Under the pieces are notes generated by a model. That model worked only from the letters and a program-made list of their open reading frames with translations, was not told where the DNA came from and made no database searches. Both the position numbers and the translations under genes were made by a program. DNA of 64,000 nucleotides, taken from the NCBI RefSeq assembly GCF_025698545.1, contig NC_068573.1:15275874-15339873 (forward strand). The letters run 5' to 3'. Shown here piece after piece: positions 1-15,550 of the stretch. Numbering within the stretch: position 1 is the stretch's first letter; every line of letters starts with the position of its first letter. This DNA is from Gossypium raimondii. Its lineage: Eukaryota > Streptophyta > Magnoliopsida > Malvales > Malvaceae.

Positions 1-3000
1 GTCATTTATTGCACTTTTTGCGCTCGAATTTGAATACAAATTCGACAAAATATCGCTTCAAATTATTTATTTCACAAAACGCAAATAACGTAATGAGTTA
101 CACCATGTCAAGAAAATGCAACTAAAAAAAAATATTATATGAAATAAAATGGAGGGTGCAACGCGAAGACTTCCCAGAGGTCACCCATCCTAGTACTACT
201 CTCGCCAGGACGCTTATCTCATGAATTCGATATGATCCGGCAATAGTGCGGTATGATCGCACCACAACTTTTTGCAATCTATTCATATAAGGGTCGCCTT
301 CTTCAAATACAAATTCGACCAAATATCGCTTTCAAATTATTTATTTCACAAAACACAAATAACGAATGAGTTACACCGTCGAGAAAATGCAACTAAAAAA
401 CATTATATGAAATAAAATTTATTTCACCCATCCTAATACTAAAAGCACGCTTAAGCACGTGGAGTTTTGATGGGATGCATTCTTCACGGTATGATTGCAC
501 CCGTCAACTCAAGCAACCTATTCATATAAAGGCTACCATTTAACTTAAGCGCGTTAAAATACAAATTCGACAAAATATTATATGAAATAAATGGGAGGGT
601 GCAACGCGAAGACTTCCTGCGAGGTCACCCATCCTAGTACTACTTCTCGCCAGGACGCTTATCTCATGAATTCGATATGATCCGGCAATTTTTGCAATCT
701 ATTCATATAGGGTACGCTCTTATCAAGATTTATGCGCATTTAATTTAAATACAAATTGACAAAATATCGTTTCAAATTATTTATTTCACAAAACACAAAT
801 AACGTAATGAGTTACACCACGCCGAGAAAATGCAACTAAAAAACATTATATGAAATAAAATGGAGGAGGTAACACGTGGACTTCCTGTGAAGTCACCCAT
901 CCTAGTACTACTCTCGCCTGCACGCTTAATCGTGGAGTTTTGATGGGATCCGTGCATTATCGCCGGTATGATTGCACCCACAACTCTTAAGCAACCTATT
1001 CATATAAAGGCTACCGTTATCGCATTTTAAGCCTCGCTTTTGAATACAAATTGACAAAATATCGCTTCAAATTGTTTATTTCACAAAACGCAAATAACGA
1101 ATTAGTTACACCACGCCGAGAAAATGCAACTAAAAAACATTATATGAAATAAAATTCAAGGGTGCAACACGAGGACTTCCCAGAGGTCACCCATCCTAGT
1201 ACTACCTCGCCAAGCACGCTTAGTCATGAGTTCGATGGACTCGCATTTGTGCCGGTATGATCGCATTCACGCCTCTTGCTAATCTATTCATATAAAGGTC
1301 GCCTCTTATCAAGATTTTTTCATGCTTCGAATTTGAATACAAATTCGACAAAATATCGCTTCAAATTATTTATTTCACAAAACGCAAATAACGTAATGAG
1401 TTACACCACGCCGAGATAATGCAACTAAAAAATATTATATGAAATAAAATGGAGGGTGCAACGCGAGGACTTCCTGTGATGTCACCCATCCTAGTACTAC
1501 TCTCGCCAGGACACTTATCTCATGAATTCGATATGATCCGTGCATTAGTGCCGGTATGATCGCACTCGCCAATCAAGGCGCAATCTATTCATATAAGGGT
1601 TGCCTCTTATCAAGATTTTATGCGTCGAATTTAAATACAAATTGACAAAATATCGCTTCAATTTATTTATTTCACAAAACGTAAATAACGAATGAGTTAC
1701 ACCACGTCGAGAAAATGCAACTAAAAAAAATTATATGAAATAAAATGGGAGGAGTGCAACACGTGGACTTCCCAGGAAGTCACCCATCCTAGTACTACTC
1801 TCGCCGAAGCACGCTTAAGTGCGGAGTTTTGATGGGATCCGGTGCATTAGTGCTAGTATGATTGCACCCGTCAACTCTTAAGCAACCTATTCATATAAAG
1901 GGTACCTGTTATCGTACTTAAGCCTCGATTTTGAATACAAATTAGACAAAATATCGTTTCAATTTATTTATTTCACAAAACGCAAATAACGAATTAGTTA
2001 CACCACGTCGAGAAAATGCAACTAAAAAAAAACATTATATGAAATAAAATTCGAAAGGTGCAACACGAGGACTTCCCAGAGGTCACCCATCCTAGTACTA
2101 CCTCGCCTAAGCACGCTTAGTCATGAGTTCGATGGACTCCTGGTGCATTTGTGCCGGTATGATCGCATTCGTCGACTCTTGCGCAATCTATTCATATAAA
2201 GGCTCCCCTTATCGACTTGGCGCCGAATTTAAATGCAAATTCGACCAAATATCGCTTCAAATTATTTATTTCACAAAACGCAAATAACGTAATGAGTTAC
2301 ACCACGCCGAAAATGCAACTATATAAAACATTATATGAATTAAAATGGGAGGGTGCAACACGAGGACTTCCCAAGAGGTCACCCATCCTAGTACTACTCT
2401 CGCCAAGCACGCTTAATCATGAGTTCGATGGGATACGTGCAATAGTTCGTATGATCGCACTCGCCAACTCTTGCGCAACCTATTCATATAAAGGTCGCCT
2501 TTATCGTATTTCATTTCGATTTTGAATACAAATACGATAAAATATCGCTTCAAATTATTTATTTCACAAAACGCAAATAACTAATGAGTTACACCACGCC
2601 GAGAAAATGCAACTAAAAACATTATATGAAATAAAATGGGACGGTGCAACACAAGGAATTCCTGTGAGGTCACCCATCCTAGTACTACTCTCGCCAAGGA
2701 CGCTTAATCATGGAGTTCGATGGGATCCGGTGCATTATTGCCGGTATGATCGCACCCGTCAACTCTTGCGCAATCTATTCATATAAAGGCTGCCTCTTAT
2801 TACACTTGCGCCTCGAATTTGAATACAAAATCGACCAAATATCGTTCCAATTATCTATTTCACAAAACGCAAATAACGAATGAGTTACACCACGTCGAGA
2901 AAATGCAACTAAAAAAAATTATATGAAATAAAATGGGAGGAGTGCAACACGTGGACTTCCCAGGAAGTCACCCATCCTAGTACTACTCTCGCCGAAGCAC

Positions 3001-4413
3001 GCTTAAGTGCGGAGTTTTGATGGGATCCGGTGCATTAGTGCTGGTATGATTGCACCCGTCAACTCTTAAGCAACCTATTCATATAAAGGGTACCTGTTAT
3101 CGTACTTAAGCCTCGATTTTGAATACAAATTCGACAAAATATCGTTTCAAATTATTTATTTCACAAAACGCAAATAACGAATTAGTTACACCACGTCGAG
3201 AAAATGCAACTAAAAAAAAACATTATATGAAATAAAATTCGAAGGGTGCAACACGAGGACTTCCCAGAGGTCACCCATCCTAGTACTACCTCGCCAAGCA
3301 CGCTTAGTCATGAGTTCGATGGACTCCGTGCATTTGTGCCGGTATGATCGCATCCGCCGCCTCTTGCTCAATCTATTCATATAAAGGTCGCCCTTATCGC
3401 ACTTGGCGCCGAATTTAAATGCAAATTCGACCAACTATCGCTTCAAATTATTTATTTCACAAAACGCAAATAACGAATGAGTTACACCACGCCGGAAAAT
3501 GCAACTATATAAAACATTATATGAATTAAAATGGAGGTGCAACACGAGGACTTCCCAAGAGGTCACCCATCCTAGTACAACTCTCGCCAAGCACGCTTAA
3601 TCATGAGTTCGATGGGATACGGCAACAGCTTCGTATGATCGCACCCGCCAACTCTTGCGCAACCTATTCATATAAAGGTCGCCTCTTATCGTATTTCAAA
3701 TTTCGATTTTGAATACAAATACGATAAAATATCGTTTCAAATTATTTATTTCACAAAACGCAAATAACGAATAAGTTACACCACGCCGAGAAAATGCAAC
3801 TAAAAACATTATATGAAATAAAATGGGACGGGTGCAACACAAGGAATTCCTCAGAGGTCACCCATCCTAGTACTACTCTCGCCAAGGATGCTTAATCATG
3901 AGTTCGATGGGATCCGCATTATTGCCGGTATTATCGCACCACAACTCTGCGCAATCTATTCATATAAAGGTCCTCTTATCACATTTTTGCTCAATTTGAA
4001 TACAAATTGACCAAATATCGCTCCAAATTATCTATTTCACAAAACGCAACTAACGAATGAGTTACACCACGGAGAAAACGCAACCAAAAAAACATTATAT
4101 GAAATAAAACGGAAGGGTGCAACACGAGGACTTCCTGTGAGGTCACCCATCCTAGTACTACTCTCTCCCAAGCACGCTTAATCGTGAAGTTCGGGATGGG
4201 ATCCAAGGCATTAGTGCCGGTATGATCGCACCACAACTCTTGCGCAATCTATTCATATAAAGGTCGCCCTTATTGCACTTTGCGCCAATTTAATGGCAAA
4301 TTCGACCAAATATTGTTTCAAATTATTTATTTCACAAAATGCAAATAACGAATGAGTTACACCATGTCGAGAAAATGCAACTAAATAAAAACTTTATATG
4401 AAATAAAATGGGA

Positions 4414-4532
4414 GGGGTGCAACACGAGGACTTCCCAAGAGGTCACCCATCCTAGTACTACTCTCGCCCAAGAACGCTTAACTTCAGAGTTCTGATGGGA
4501 TCCAGTGCATTAGTGCTGGTATGATCGCACCC
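4414..4532 (-). rRNA. 5S ribosomal RNA, full length
   Basis: This 119-nt copy is complete from GGGG to CACCC and is one of the few full copies in the left 5 kb. It differs from the clean consensus in AAGAACGC for AAGCACGC, CTTCAGAG for CTGCGGAG and CCAGTGC for CCGGTGC. Whether it is transcribed cannot be told. Confidence 0.85.
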
Positions 4533-5603
4533 GTCAACTCTTGCGCAATCTATTCATATAAAGGCAGCCCCTTATCGAACTTGCGCCTCGAATTTAAATG
4601 GAAATTCAACCAAATGTCGTTTCAAATTGTTTACTTCACAAAACGCAAATAATGAATGAGTTACACCACGTCGAGGAAACGCAACTAAAAAAACCATTAA
4701 ATGAAATAAAATGGGAGGGGTGTAACACGAGGACTTCCCAAGAGGTCACCCATCCTAGTACTACTCTCGCCCAAGCACGCTTAACTTCAAAGTTCGATGG
4801 GATCCAAAGGCATTAGTGCCGGTATGATCGCATCCGCCAACTCTTGCGCAATCTATTCATATAAAGGTCGCCTTTATCGCACTTGCGCCTAATTTAAATG
4901 CAAATTCGACCAAATATCGCTTCAAATTATTTACTTCACAAAACGCAAATAATGAATGAGTTACACCACGCCGAGGAAACTCAACTAAAAAACCATTATA
5001 TGAAATAAAATGGGAGGGTGCAACACGAGGACTTCCTAGAGGTCACCCATCCTAGTACTACTCGCCAAGCACGCTTAATCATGGAGTTCGATGGGATCCT
5101 GCATTAGTGCGGTATGATCGCACCCACAACTCTTGCGCAATCTATTCATATAAAGGTCGCCGCTTGTCGATTTGCGCGCCAATTTAATGGCAAATTCGAC
5201 CAAATATTGTTTCAAATTATTTATTTCACAAAATGCAAATAACGAATGAGTTACACCACGCCGAGAAAATGCAACTAAATAAAACTTTATATCAAATAAA
5301 ATGGGAGGGTGCAACACGAGGACTTCCAAGAGGTCACCCATCCTAGTACTACTCTCGCCAAGCACGCTTAACTTCGTAGTTCGATGGGATCCAAAGCATT
5401 AGTGCCGGTATGATCGCACCCACAACTCTTGCGCAATCTATTCATATAAAAGTCGCCCCTTATCGCACTTACGCCTCAATTTAAATGGAAATTCGACCAA
5501 ATGTCGTTTCAAATTGTTTACTTCACAAAACGCAAATAATGAATGAGTTACACCACGTCGAGGAAACGCAACTAAAAAAACCATTAAATGAAATAAAATG
5601 GGA

Positions 5604-5722
5604 GGGGTGTAACACGAGGACTTCCCAAGAGGTCACCCATCCTAGTACTACTCTCACCCAAGCACGCTTAACTTCAAAGTTCTGATGGGATCCAGTGCAT
5701 TAGTGCTGGTATGATCGCACCC
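5604..5722 (-). rRNA. 5S ribosomal RNA, full length
   Basis: This 119-nt copy has TGTAAC in place of TGCAAC near the 3' end and CTCACCC in place of CTCGCCC. It is nearly the same as the copy starting at 4,717, about three units earlier, which suggests a local block duplication. Confidence 0.82.
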
Positions 5723-7359
5723 GCCAACTCTCATGCAATCTATTCATATAAAGGTCGCCTTTATCGCAAGACTTTGCGCCAATTTAAATGCAAATTCGAC
5801 CAAATATCGCTTCAAATTATTTACTTCACAAAACGCAAATAATGAATGAGTTACACCACGCCGAGGAAACTCAACTAAAAAACCATTATATGAAATAAAA
5901 TGGGAGGGTGCAACACGACGATTTCCTAGAGGTCACCCATCCTAGTACTACTCGCCAAGCACGCTTAATCATGAGTTCGATGGGATCCCGCATTAGTGCC
6001 GGTATGATCGCATCTGGCCAACTCTTGCGCAATCTATTCATATAAAGGTCGCCGCTTATCGATTTTGCGCCGAAATTGAATACAAATTCGACATAATATC
6101 GCTCCAAATTTTTATTTCACAAAACGCAAATAACGAATGAGTTACACCGCCGAGAAAACGCAACTAAAGAAACCATTATATGAAATAAATGGAGGGTGCA
6201 ACACGAGAACATCCCAAGAGGTTACCCATCCTAGTACTACTCTCTCCCAAGCACGCTTAACTACGTAGTTCGATGGGATCCGGCATTAGTGCTGGTATGA
6301 TAGCACCCACAACTCTTGCGCAATCTATTCATGTAAAGCTTGCCTCTTATCGCAGCTTGCGCTCAATTTGAATATAAATTCGACCAAATATCGCTCCAAA
6401 TTATTTACTTCACAAAACGCAAATAACGAATGAGCTACAAAGACGTCAAGAAAATGCAACTAAAAAACATTATATGAAATAAAATGGAGGGTGCAACACG
6501 GATTTCGCAGAGGTCACCCATCCTAGTACTACTCGCCAAGCACGCTTAATCATGAGTTCGATGGGATCCCGCATTAGTGTTGGTATGATCGCACCTGCTA
6601 ACTCTTGCGCAATCTATTCATATAAAGGTTGTCGCTATCGTATTTCGCGCTCAAATTGAATACAAATTCACCAAATATCGCTCCAAATTATTTATTTCAC
6701 AAAACGCAAATAACGAATGAGTTACACCACGCCGAGAAAATGCAACTAAAGAAACCATTATATGAAATAAAATGGGAGTGGTGCAACACGAGAACTTCCC
6801 AAGAGGTCACCCATCCTAGTACTACTCTCGCCAAGCACGCTTAACTTCGTAGTTCGATGGGATCCGGCATTAGTCGGTACGGTCGCACTGGCCAACTCTT
6901 GCATAATCTATTCTTATGAAGGTCGCCCTTATCGCACTTTGCGCCGAATTTAAATGCAAATTTGACCAAATATCGCTTCAAATTATTTATTTCACAAAAC
7001 ACAATAACGAATGAGTCGCATCACGCCGAGAAAATGCAACTAAAAAACATTATATGAAATAAAATGGGAGGGTGCAACACGGACTTCCCAGAGGTCACCC
7101 ATCGTAGTACTACTCTCGCCAAGCACGCCTAATCATGGAGTTCGATGGGATCCGTGCATTAGTATCGGTATGATCGCACACATCAACTCTTGCTAATCTA
7201 TTCATATAAGGTCGCCTCTTGTCGCTATGCCTCTAATTTGAATACAAATTCGCAAAATATCGCTTCAAATTATTTATTTCACAAGACGCAAAGAACGAAT
7301 GAGTTACACCACGTCGAGAAAATGCAACTAAAAAAAACATTATATGAAATAAAATGGGA

Positions 7360-7478
7360 GGGGTGCAACACGAGGACTTCCCAGGAGGTCACCTATCCTA
7401 GTACTACTCTCGCCCAAACGCGCTTAACTACGGAGTTCTGATGGGATCTGGTGCATTAGTGCTGGTATGATCGCACCC
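7360..7478 (-). rRNA. 5S ribosomal RNA, full length
   Basis: This is a 119-nt copy with CACCTATCC, AAACGCGCTT and GATCTGG variants. The same CACCTATCC/AAACGCG combination returns at 15,551 and 17,627, so it marks a recurring unit type of the higher-order repeat. Confidence 0.85.
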
Positions 7479-10400
7479 GTCAACTCTTGCGCACCCTATT
7501 CATATAAAGGCTGCCTCTTATCTTACTTGAGCCTCGATTTTGAATACAAATTCAACAAAATATCGTTTCAAATTATTTATTTCACAAAACACAAATAACG
7601 AATTAGTTACACCACGTCGAGAAAATGCAATTAAAAAAAACATTATATAAAATAAATTTCGAAGGGTGCAAGACGAGGACTTCCCAGAGGTCACCCATCG
7701 TAGTACTACTCGCCCAAGCACGCTTAATCGCTAAGTTCGATGGGATCCGCATTAGTGCCGGTATGATCTCACCCACAACTCTTGCGCAATCTATTCATAT
7801 AAAGGTCGCCCTTATCGACTTGGCGCTCGAATTTAAATGCAAATTGACCAAATATCGCTTCAAATTATTTACTTCACAAAACGCAAATAATGAATGAGTT
7901 ACACCACGCCGAGGAAACTCAACTAAAAAACCATTATATGAAATAAAATGGGAGGGTGCAACACGACGATTTCCTAGGAGGTCACCCATCCTAGTACTAC
8001 TCTCGCCAAGCACGCTTAATCATGAGTTCGATGGGATCCGCATTAGTGTCGGTATGATCGCACCGCCAACTCTTGCGCAATCTATTCATATAAAGGTCGC
8101 CGCTTATCGTATTTTGCGCCTAAATTGAATACAAATTCGACCAAATATCGCTCCAAATTTTTATTTCACAAAACGCAAATAACTAATGAGTTACACCGCC
8201 GAGAAAACGCAACTAAAGAAACCATTATATGAAATAAAATGGGAGGTGCAACACGAGAACATCCCAAGAGGTTACCCATCCTAGTACTACACTCTCCCAA
8301 GCACGCTTAACTACAGTAGTTCGATGGGATCCGTGCATTAGTGCCGGTATGATAGCACCCGCCAACTCTTGCGCAATCTATTCATGTAAAGCTTGCCTCT
8401 TATCGCAGCTTGCGCTCAATTTGAATATAAATTCACCAAATATCGCTCCAAATTATTTACTTCACAAAACGCAAATAACGAATGAGCTACAAAGACGTCA
8501 AGAAAATGCAACTAAAAAACATTATATGAAATAAAATGGAGGGTGCAACACGTGATTTCGCAGAGGTCACCCATCCTAGTACTACTCTCGCCAAGCACGC
8601 TTAATCATGGAGTTCGATGGGATCCGCATTAGTGTCGGTATGATCGCACCTGCTAACTCTTGCGCAATCTATTCATATAAAGGTTGTCGCTATCGTATTT
8701 TGCGCCAAATTGAATACAAATTGACCAAATATCGCTCCAAATTATTTATTTCACAAAACGCAAATAACGAATGAGTTACACCACGCCGAGAAAATGCAAC
8801 TAAAGAAACCATTATATGAAATAAAATGGGAGTGGTGCAACACGAGGACTTCCCAAGAGGTCACCCATCCTAGTACTACTCTCGCCAAGCACGCTTAACT
8901 TCGAGTTCGATGGGATCCGGCATTAGTGTTGGTACGGTCGCACCTGGCCAACTCATGCTAATCTATTCTTATGAAGGTCGCCCTTATCGCACTTGCCTCG
9001 AATTTAAATGCAAATTCACCAAATATCGCTTCAAATTATTTATTTCACAAAACACAAATAACGAATGAGTCGCAAAGACGTCGAGAAAATGCAACTAAAA
9101 AACATTATATGAAATAAAATGGAGGGTGCAACACGGACTTCCTGCGAGGTCACCCATCGTAGTACTACTCTCGCCAAGCACGCTTCATCGCAAGTTCGAT
9201 GGGATCCGCATTAGTGCCGGTATGATCGCACTGCACAACTCTTGCGCACCTTATTCATATAAAGGTCGCTCTTATCTTACTTGAGCCTCGATTTTGAATA
9301 CAAATTCAACAAAATATCGCTTCAAATTATTTATTTCACAAAACGCAAATAACTAATTAGTTACACCACGCCGAGAAAATGCAATTAAAAAACATTATAT
9401 AAAATAAATTTCAAGGGTGCAAGACGAGGACTTCCCAGAGGTCACCCATCGTAGTACTACTCGCCAAGCACGCTTCATCGCAAGTTCGATGGGATCCTGC
9501 ATTAGTGCCGGTATGATCTCACCCACAACTCTTGCGCTAATCTATTCATATAAAGGTCGCCCTTATCGACTTTGCCTCAATTTAAATGCAAATTCGATCA
9601 AATATCGTTCCAAATTATTTATTTCAAAAAACGCAAATAACGAATGAGTTACACCACGTCGAGAAAATGCAACTAAAGAAAACATTATATGAAATAAAAT
9701 GGGAGGGGTGCAACACAAGGACTTCCCAAGAGGTCACCCATCCTAGTACTACTCTTGCCCAAGCACGCTTAACTGCGGAGTTCTGATGGGATCCGGTGCA
9801 TTAGTTCTAGTATGATCCCACCGGTCATTCTTATAAAGGCTACCTCTTATCGTACTTGAGCCTCGATTTTGAATACACATACGACAAAATATCGTTTCAA
9901 ATTATTTATTTCACTAAACGCAAATAACGAATGAGTTACACCACGTCGAGAAAATGCAACTAAAAAAACATTATATGAAATAAAATGGGCAGGGTGCAAC
10001 ACGAGGACTTCCCAGGAGGTCACCCATCCTAGTACTACTCTCGCCCAAGGACGCTTAACTGCGGAGTTCGATAGGATCCGGTGCATTATTGGTGGTATTA
10101 TCGCACCCGTCAACTCTTGCGCAATCTATTTATATAAAGGCTGCCTCTTATCACACTAGCGCCTCGAATTTGAATACATATTCGACCAAATATCGTTCCA
10201 AATTATGTATTTCACAAAACGCAAATAACGAATGAGTTACACAACAGGAGGACTTCCCAGGAGGACACCCATCCTAGTACTACTCTCGCCCATGGACGCT
10301 TAATCATGAGTTCAAGGGATCCGCCGATTAGTTCTCGTATGATCGCACTCCACAACTCTTGCGCAACCTATTCATATAAAGGTTGCTCTTATCGATTTTG

Positions 10401-13400
10401 AGCCTCGAATTTGAATACAAATTCGACAAAATATCGTTTCAAATTATTTATTTCACAAAACGCAAATAACGAATGAGTTACAACCCGCCGAGAAAATGCA
10501 ACTAAGAAAACATTATATGAAATAAAATGGGAGGGTGCAACACGAGGACTTCCCAGAGGTCACCTATCCTAGTACTACTCTCGCCAAGCACGCTTAATGC
10601 GGAGTTCGATGGGATCCTGCATTAGTGCCAGATGATCGCACCTGCCAACTCTTGCGCAATCTATTCATATAAAGGTCGCTTTTATCGACTTGCGCCGAAT
10701 TTAAATGCAAATTCACCAAATATCGCTTCAAATTATTTATATCACTTAAACGCAAATAACGTAATTAGTTACACCACGCCGAGAAAATGCAACTAAAAAA
10801 ACATTATATGAAATAAAATTCAAGGGTGCAACAGAGGACTCCTCAGAGGTCACCCATCCTAGTACTACTTCTCGCCAAGCACGCTTAGTCTGCGATGTTC
10901 GATGGGATCCGCATTAGTGCCGGTATGATCGCACCGCCAACTTCATGCGCAATCTATTCATATAAAGGTCGCCCCATATCGCACTTGCGCTCAATTTAAA
11001 TGCAAATTTGACCAAGTATCGCTTCAAATTTTTATTTCACAAAACGCAAATAACGATTGAGTTACACCACGTCGAGAAAATGCTTCCTAATAAAACAATA
11101 TATGAAATAAAATGGGGGGGTGCAACGCGAGGACTTCCCAATAGGTGGCCCATCCTAGTACTACTCTCGCCAAGCACGCTTAATCATGGAGTTCGATGGG
11201 ATCCGTGCATTAGTTCGTATGATCGCATCTGGCCAACTCTTGCGTAATCTATTCATATAAGGGTCCTCTTATCAAGATTTTGCGCCGAATTTGAATACAA
11301 ATTCGACAAAATATCGCTTCAAATTATTTATTCCACAAAACGCAAATAACGAATGAGTTACACCACGCCGAGAAAATGCAACTAAAAAAACATTATATGA
11401 AATAAAATGGAGGGTGCAACACGAGGACTTCCCAGAGGTCACCTATCCTAGTACTACTCTCGCCAAGCACGCTTAACTACGGAGTTCTAATGGGATCCAG
11501 CAGCATTAGTGCCGGAATGATCGCACCTGGCCAACTATTGCACAATCTATTCATATAAAGGTCGCCTTAATCGACTTCGCCTCGAATTTAAATGCAAATT
11601 CGACCAAATATCGCTTGAAATTATTTATTTCATGAAACGCAAATAACGAATTAGTTACACCACGTCGAGAAAATGCAACTAAAAAAAACATTATATGGAA
11701 TAAAATTCGAAGGGTACAACATGAGGACTTCCCAAGAGGTCAACCATCCTAGTACTACTCTCGCCAAGCACGCTTAATCATGGAGTTCGATGGGATCCGT
11801 GCATTAGTGCCGGTATGATCGCATCTGGCCAACTCTTGCGCAATCTATTCATGTAAAGCTTGCCTCTTATCGCAGCTTGCGCTCAATTTGAATATAAATT
11901 CGACCAAATATCGCTCCAAATTATTTACTTCACAAAACGCAAATAACGAATGAGCTACAAAGACGTCAAGAAAATGCAACTAAAAAACATTATATGAAAT
12001 AAAATGGAGGGTGCAACACGGACTTCGCAGAGGTCACCCATCCTAGTACTACTCTCGCCAAGCACGCTTAATCATGAGTTCGATGGGATCCGGCATTAGT
12101 GCCGGTATGATCGCACCTGCTAACTCTTGCGCAATCTATTCATATAAAGGTTGTCGCCATCGCATTTGCGCCTAAATTGAATACAAATTAAACCAAATAT
12201 CGTTCCAAATTATTTATTTCACAAAACGCAAATAACGATTGAGTTACACCACGTCGAGAAAATGCAACTAAAGAAACCATTATATGAAATAAAATGGGAG
12301 TGGTGCAACACGAGGACTTTCCAAGAGGTCACCCATCCTAGTACTACTCTCGCCAAGCACGCTTAACTTCGTAGTTCGATGGGATCCGTGCATTAGTGTC
12401 GGTACGGTCGCACCACAACTCTTGCGCAATCTATTCTTATGAAGGCGCCCTTATCGCACTTTGCGCCGAATTTAAATGCAAATTCGACCAAATATCGCTT
12501 CAAATTATTTATTTCACAAAACACAAATAACGTAATGATCGCAAAGACGTCGAGAAAATGCAACTAAAAAAACATTATATGAAATAAAATGGAGGGTGCA
12601 ACACGTGGACTTCCAGAGGTCACCCATCGTAGTACTACTCGCCAAGCACGCTTCATCATGCGAAGTTCGATGGGATCCGTGCATTAGTGCGGTATGATCG
12701 CACCACAACTCTTGCGCACCCTATTCATATAAAGGTCGCCTCTTATCTTACTTGAGCCTCGATTTTGAATACAAATTCAACAAAATATCGCTTCAAATTA
12801 TTTATTTCACAAAACGCAAATAACGTAATTAGTTACACCACGCCGAGAAAATGCAATTAAAAAACATTATATAAAATAAATTTCAAGGGTGCAAGACGAG
12901 GACTTCCCCAGAGGTCACCCATCGTAGTACTACTCTCGCCAAGCACGCTTCACTACGAAGTTCGATGGGATCCCGCATTAGTGCCGGTATGATCTCACCC
13001 ACAACTCTTGCGCAATCTATTCATATAAAGGTTGTCGCTATCGTATTTGGCGCCAAATTGAATACAAATTCACCAAATATCGCTCCAAATTATTTATTTC
13101 ACAAAACGCAAATAACGAATGAGTTACACCACGCCGAGAAAATGCAACTAAAGAAACCATTATATGAAATAAAATGGAGTGGTGCAACACGAGGACTTCC
13201 CAAGAGGTCACCCATCCTAGTACTACTCTCGCCCAAGCACGCTTAACTTCGTAGTTCGATGGGATCCGGTGCATTAGTGCTGGTACGGTCGCATCTGGCC
13301 AACTCTTGCGTTAATCTATTCTTATGAAGGCGCCCTTATCGACTTTGCGCTCGAATTTAAATGCAAATTCGACCAAATATCGCTTCAAATTATTTATTTC

Positions 13401-14065
13401 ACAAAACACAAATAACGAATGAGCTGCAAAGACGCCGAGAAAATGCAACTAAAAAAACATTATATGAAATAAAATGGAGGGTGCAACACGTGGACTTCCC
13501 AGAGGTCACCCATCGTAGTACTACTCGCCAAGCACGCCTAACTACGGAGTTTCGATGGGATCCCGCATTAGTATCGGTATGATCGCACCCATCAACTCTC
13601 ATGCAATCTATTCATATAAGGCGCCTCTGTCAAGATTTTTGCCTCGAATTTGAATACAAATTGACAAAATATCGCTTCAAATTATTTATTTCACAAGACG
13701 CAAAGAACGAATGAGTTACACCACGCCGAGAAAATGCAACTAAAAAACATTATATGAAATAAAATGGGAGGGTGCAACACGAGGACTTCCTGTGAGGTCA
13801 CCTATCCTAGTACTACTCTCGCCCAAACGCGCTTAACTACGGAGTTCGATGGGATCCGGCATGTTAGTGCGGTATGATCGCACCACAACTCTTGCGCACC
13901 CTATTCATATAAAGGTCCTCTTATCTTACTTGAGCCTCGATTTTGAATACAAATTCAACAAAATATCGTTTCAAATTATTTATTTCACAAAACGCAAATA
14001 ACGAATTAGTTACACCACGTCGAGAAAATGCAATTAAAAAAAACATTATATAAAATAAATTTCGA

Positions 14066-14184
14066 AGGGTGCAAGACGAGGACTTCCCAGGAGGTCACCC
14101 ATCGTAGTACTACTCTCGCCCAAGCACGCTTAAATGCGAAGTTCTAATGGGATCCGGTGCATTAGTGCTGGTATCATCTCACCC
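14066..14184 (-). rRNA. 5S rRNA variant class (AAGACGAGG / ATCATCTCACCC)
   Basis: This 119-nt copy belongs to a distinct class with GCAAGACGAGG, CATCGTAGTAC, AAATGCGAAG, TCTAATGGG and ATCATCTCACCC. The 3' flank is also distinctive (AAAATAAATTTCGAAGGG). Members of the class recur near 7,664, 9,414, 12,888, 14,066, 15,854 and 17,931. The changes fall at both ends of the rRNA, where its helix I strands pair, so the product may be non-functional or a minor 5S type. Confidence 0.75.
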
Positions 14185-14658
14185 ACAACTCTTGCTAATC
14201 TATTCATATAAAGGTCGCCCTTATCGACTTTGGCGCCAATTTAAATGCAAATTCGACCAAATATCGCTTCAAATTATTTACTTCACAAAACGCAAATAAT
14301 GAATGAGTTACACCACGTCGAGGAAACTCAACTAAAAAAACCATTATATGAAATAAAATGGGAGGTGCAACACGACGACTTCCTAGGAGGTCACCCATCC
14401 TAGTACTACTCGCCAAGCACGCTTAATCATGGAGTTCGATGGGATCCGGCATTAGTGTTGGTATGATCGCACTGGCCAACTCTTGCGCAATCTATTCATA
14501 TAAAGGTCGCCGCTTATCGTACTTGCGCCTCGAAATTGAATACAAATTCGACCAAATATCGTTCCAAATTTTTTATTTCACAAAACGCAAATAACGAATG
14601 AGTTACACCGCGTCGAGAAAACGCAACTAAAGAAACCATTATATGAAATAAAATGGGA

Positions 14659-14778
14659 GGGGTGCAACACGAGAACATCCCAAGAGGTTACCCATCCTAG
14701 TACTACTCTCTCCCAAGCACGCTTAACTACAGAGTGCTGATGGGATCCGGTGCATTAGTCTTCGGTATGATAGCACCC
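14659..14778 (-). rRNA. 5S rRNA variant class (GAGAACATCCC / GATAGCACC)
   Basis: This is a 120-nt copy of a class with GAGAACATCCCAAGAGGTTACCC and GTATGATAGCACC. Related copies start near 6,194, 8,245, 16,440 and 18,533. One base more than the 119-nt norm comes from an odd spelling at the GTGCTGG site. Confidence 0.75.
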
Positions 14779-15252
14779 GAAATCAACTCTTGCGCAATCT
14801 ATTCATGTAAAGCTTGCCTCAGATCGCAGCTTGCGCTCAATTTGAATATAAATTCGACCAAATATCGCTCCAAATTATTTACTTCACAAAACGCAAATAA
14901 CTAATGAGCTACAAGACGTCAAGAAAATGCAACTAAAAAACATTATATGAAATAAAATGGAGGTGCAACACGTGGATTTCGCAGAGGTCACCCATCCTAG
15001 TACTACTCGCCAAGCACGCTTAATCGCGGAGTTCGATGGGATCCGTGCATTAGTGTCGGTATGATCGCACCTGCTAACTCTTGCGCAATCTATTCATATA
15101 AAGGTTGTCGCTATCGCATTTTGCGCCAAATTGAATACAAATTCGACCAATATCGGTCCAAATTATTTATTTCACAAAACGCAAATAACGAATGAGTTAC
15201 ACCACGTCGAGAAAATGCAACTAAAGAAACCATTATATGAAATAAAATGGGA

Positions 15253-15371
15253 GTGGTGCAACACGAGGACTTCCCAAGAGGTCACCCATCCTAGTACTAC
15301 TCTCGCCCAAGCACGCTTAACTTCAGAGTTCTGATGGGATCCGGTGCATTAGTGCTGGTACGGTCGCACCC
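15253..15371 (-). rRNA. 5S ribosomal RNA, full length
   Basis: This 119-nt copy has GAGTGGTGC at the 3' end and GGTACGGTCG near the 5' end. Both changes recur as a pair in units near 6,779, 8,831, 12,299, 13,181, 17,030 and 19,138, so they are real inherited variants rather than errors. Confidence 0.83.
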
Positions 15372-15550
15372 GTCAACTCTTGCGCAATCTATTCTTTCAA
15401 GGTCGCCCTTATCGCACTTTGCGCCGAATTTAAATGCAAATTCGACCAAATATCGCTTTCAAATTATTTATTTCACAAAACACAAATAACGAATGAGTGC
15501 AAGACGCCGAGAAAATGCAACTAAAAAAACATTATATGAAATAAAATGGA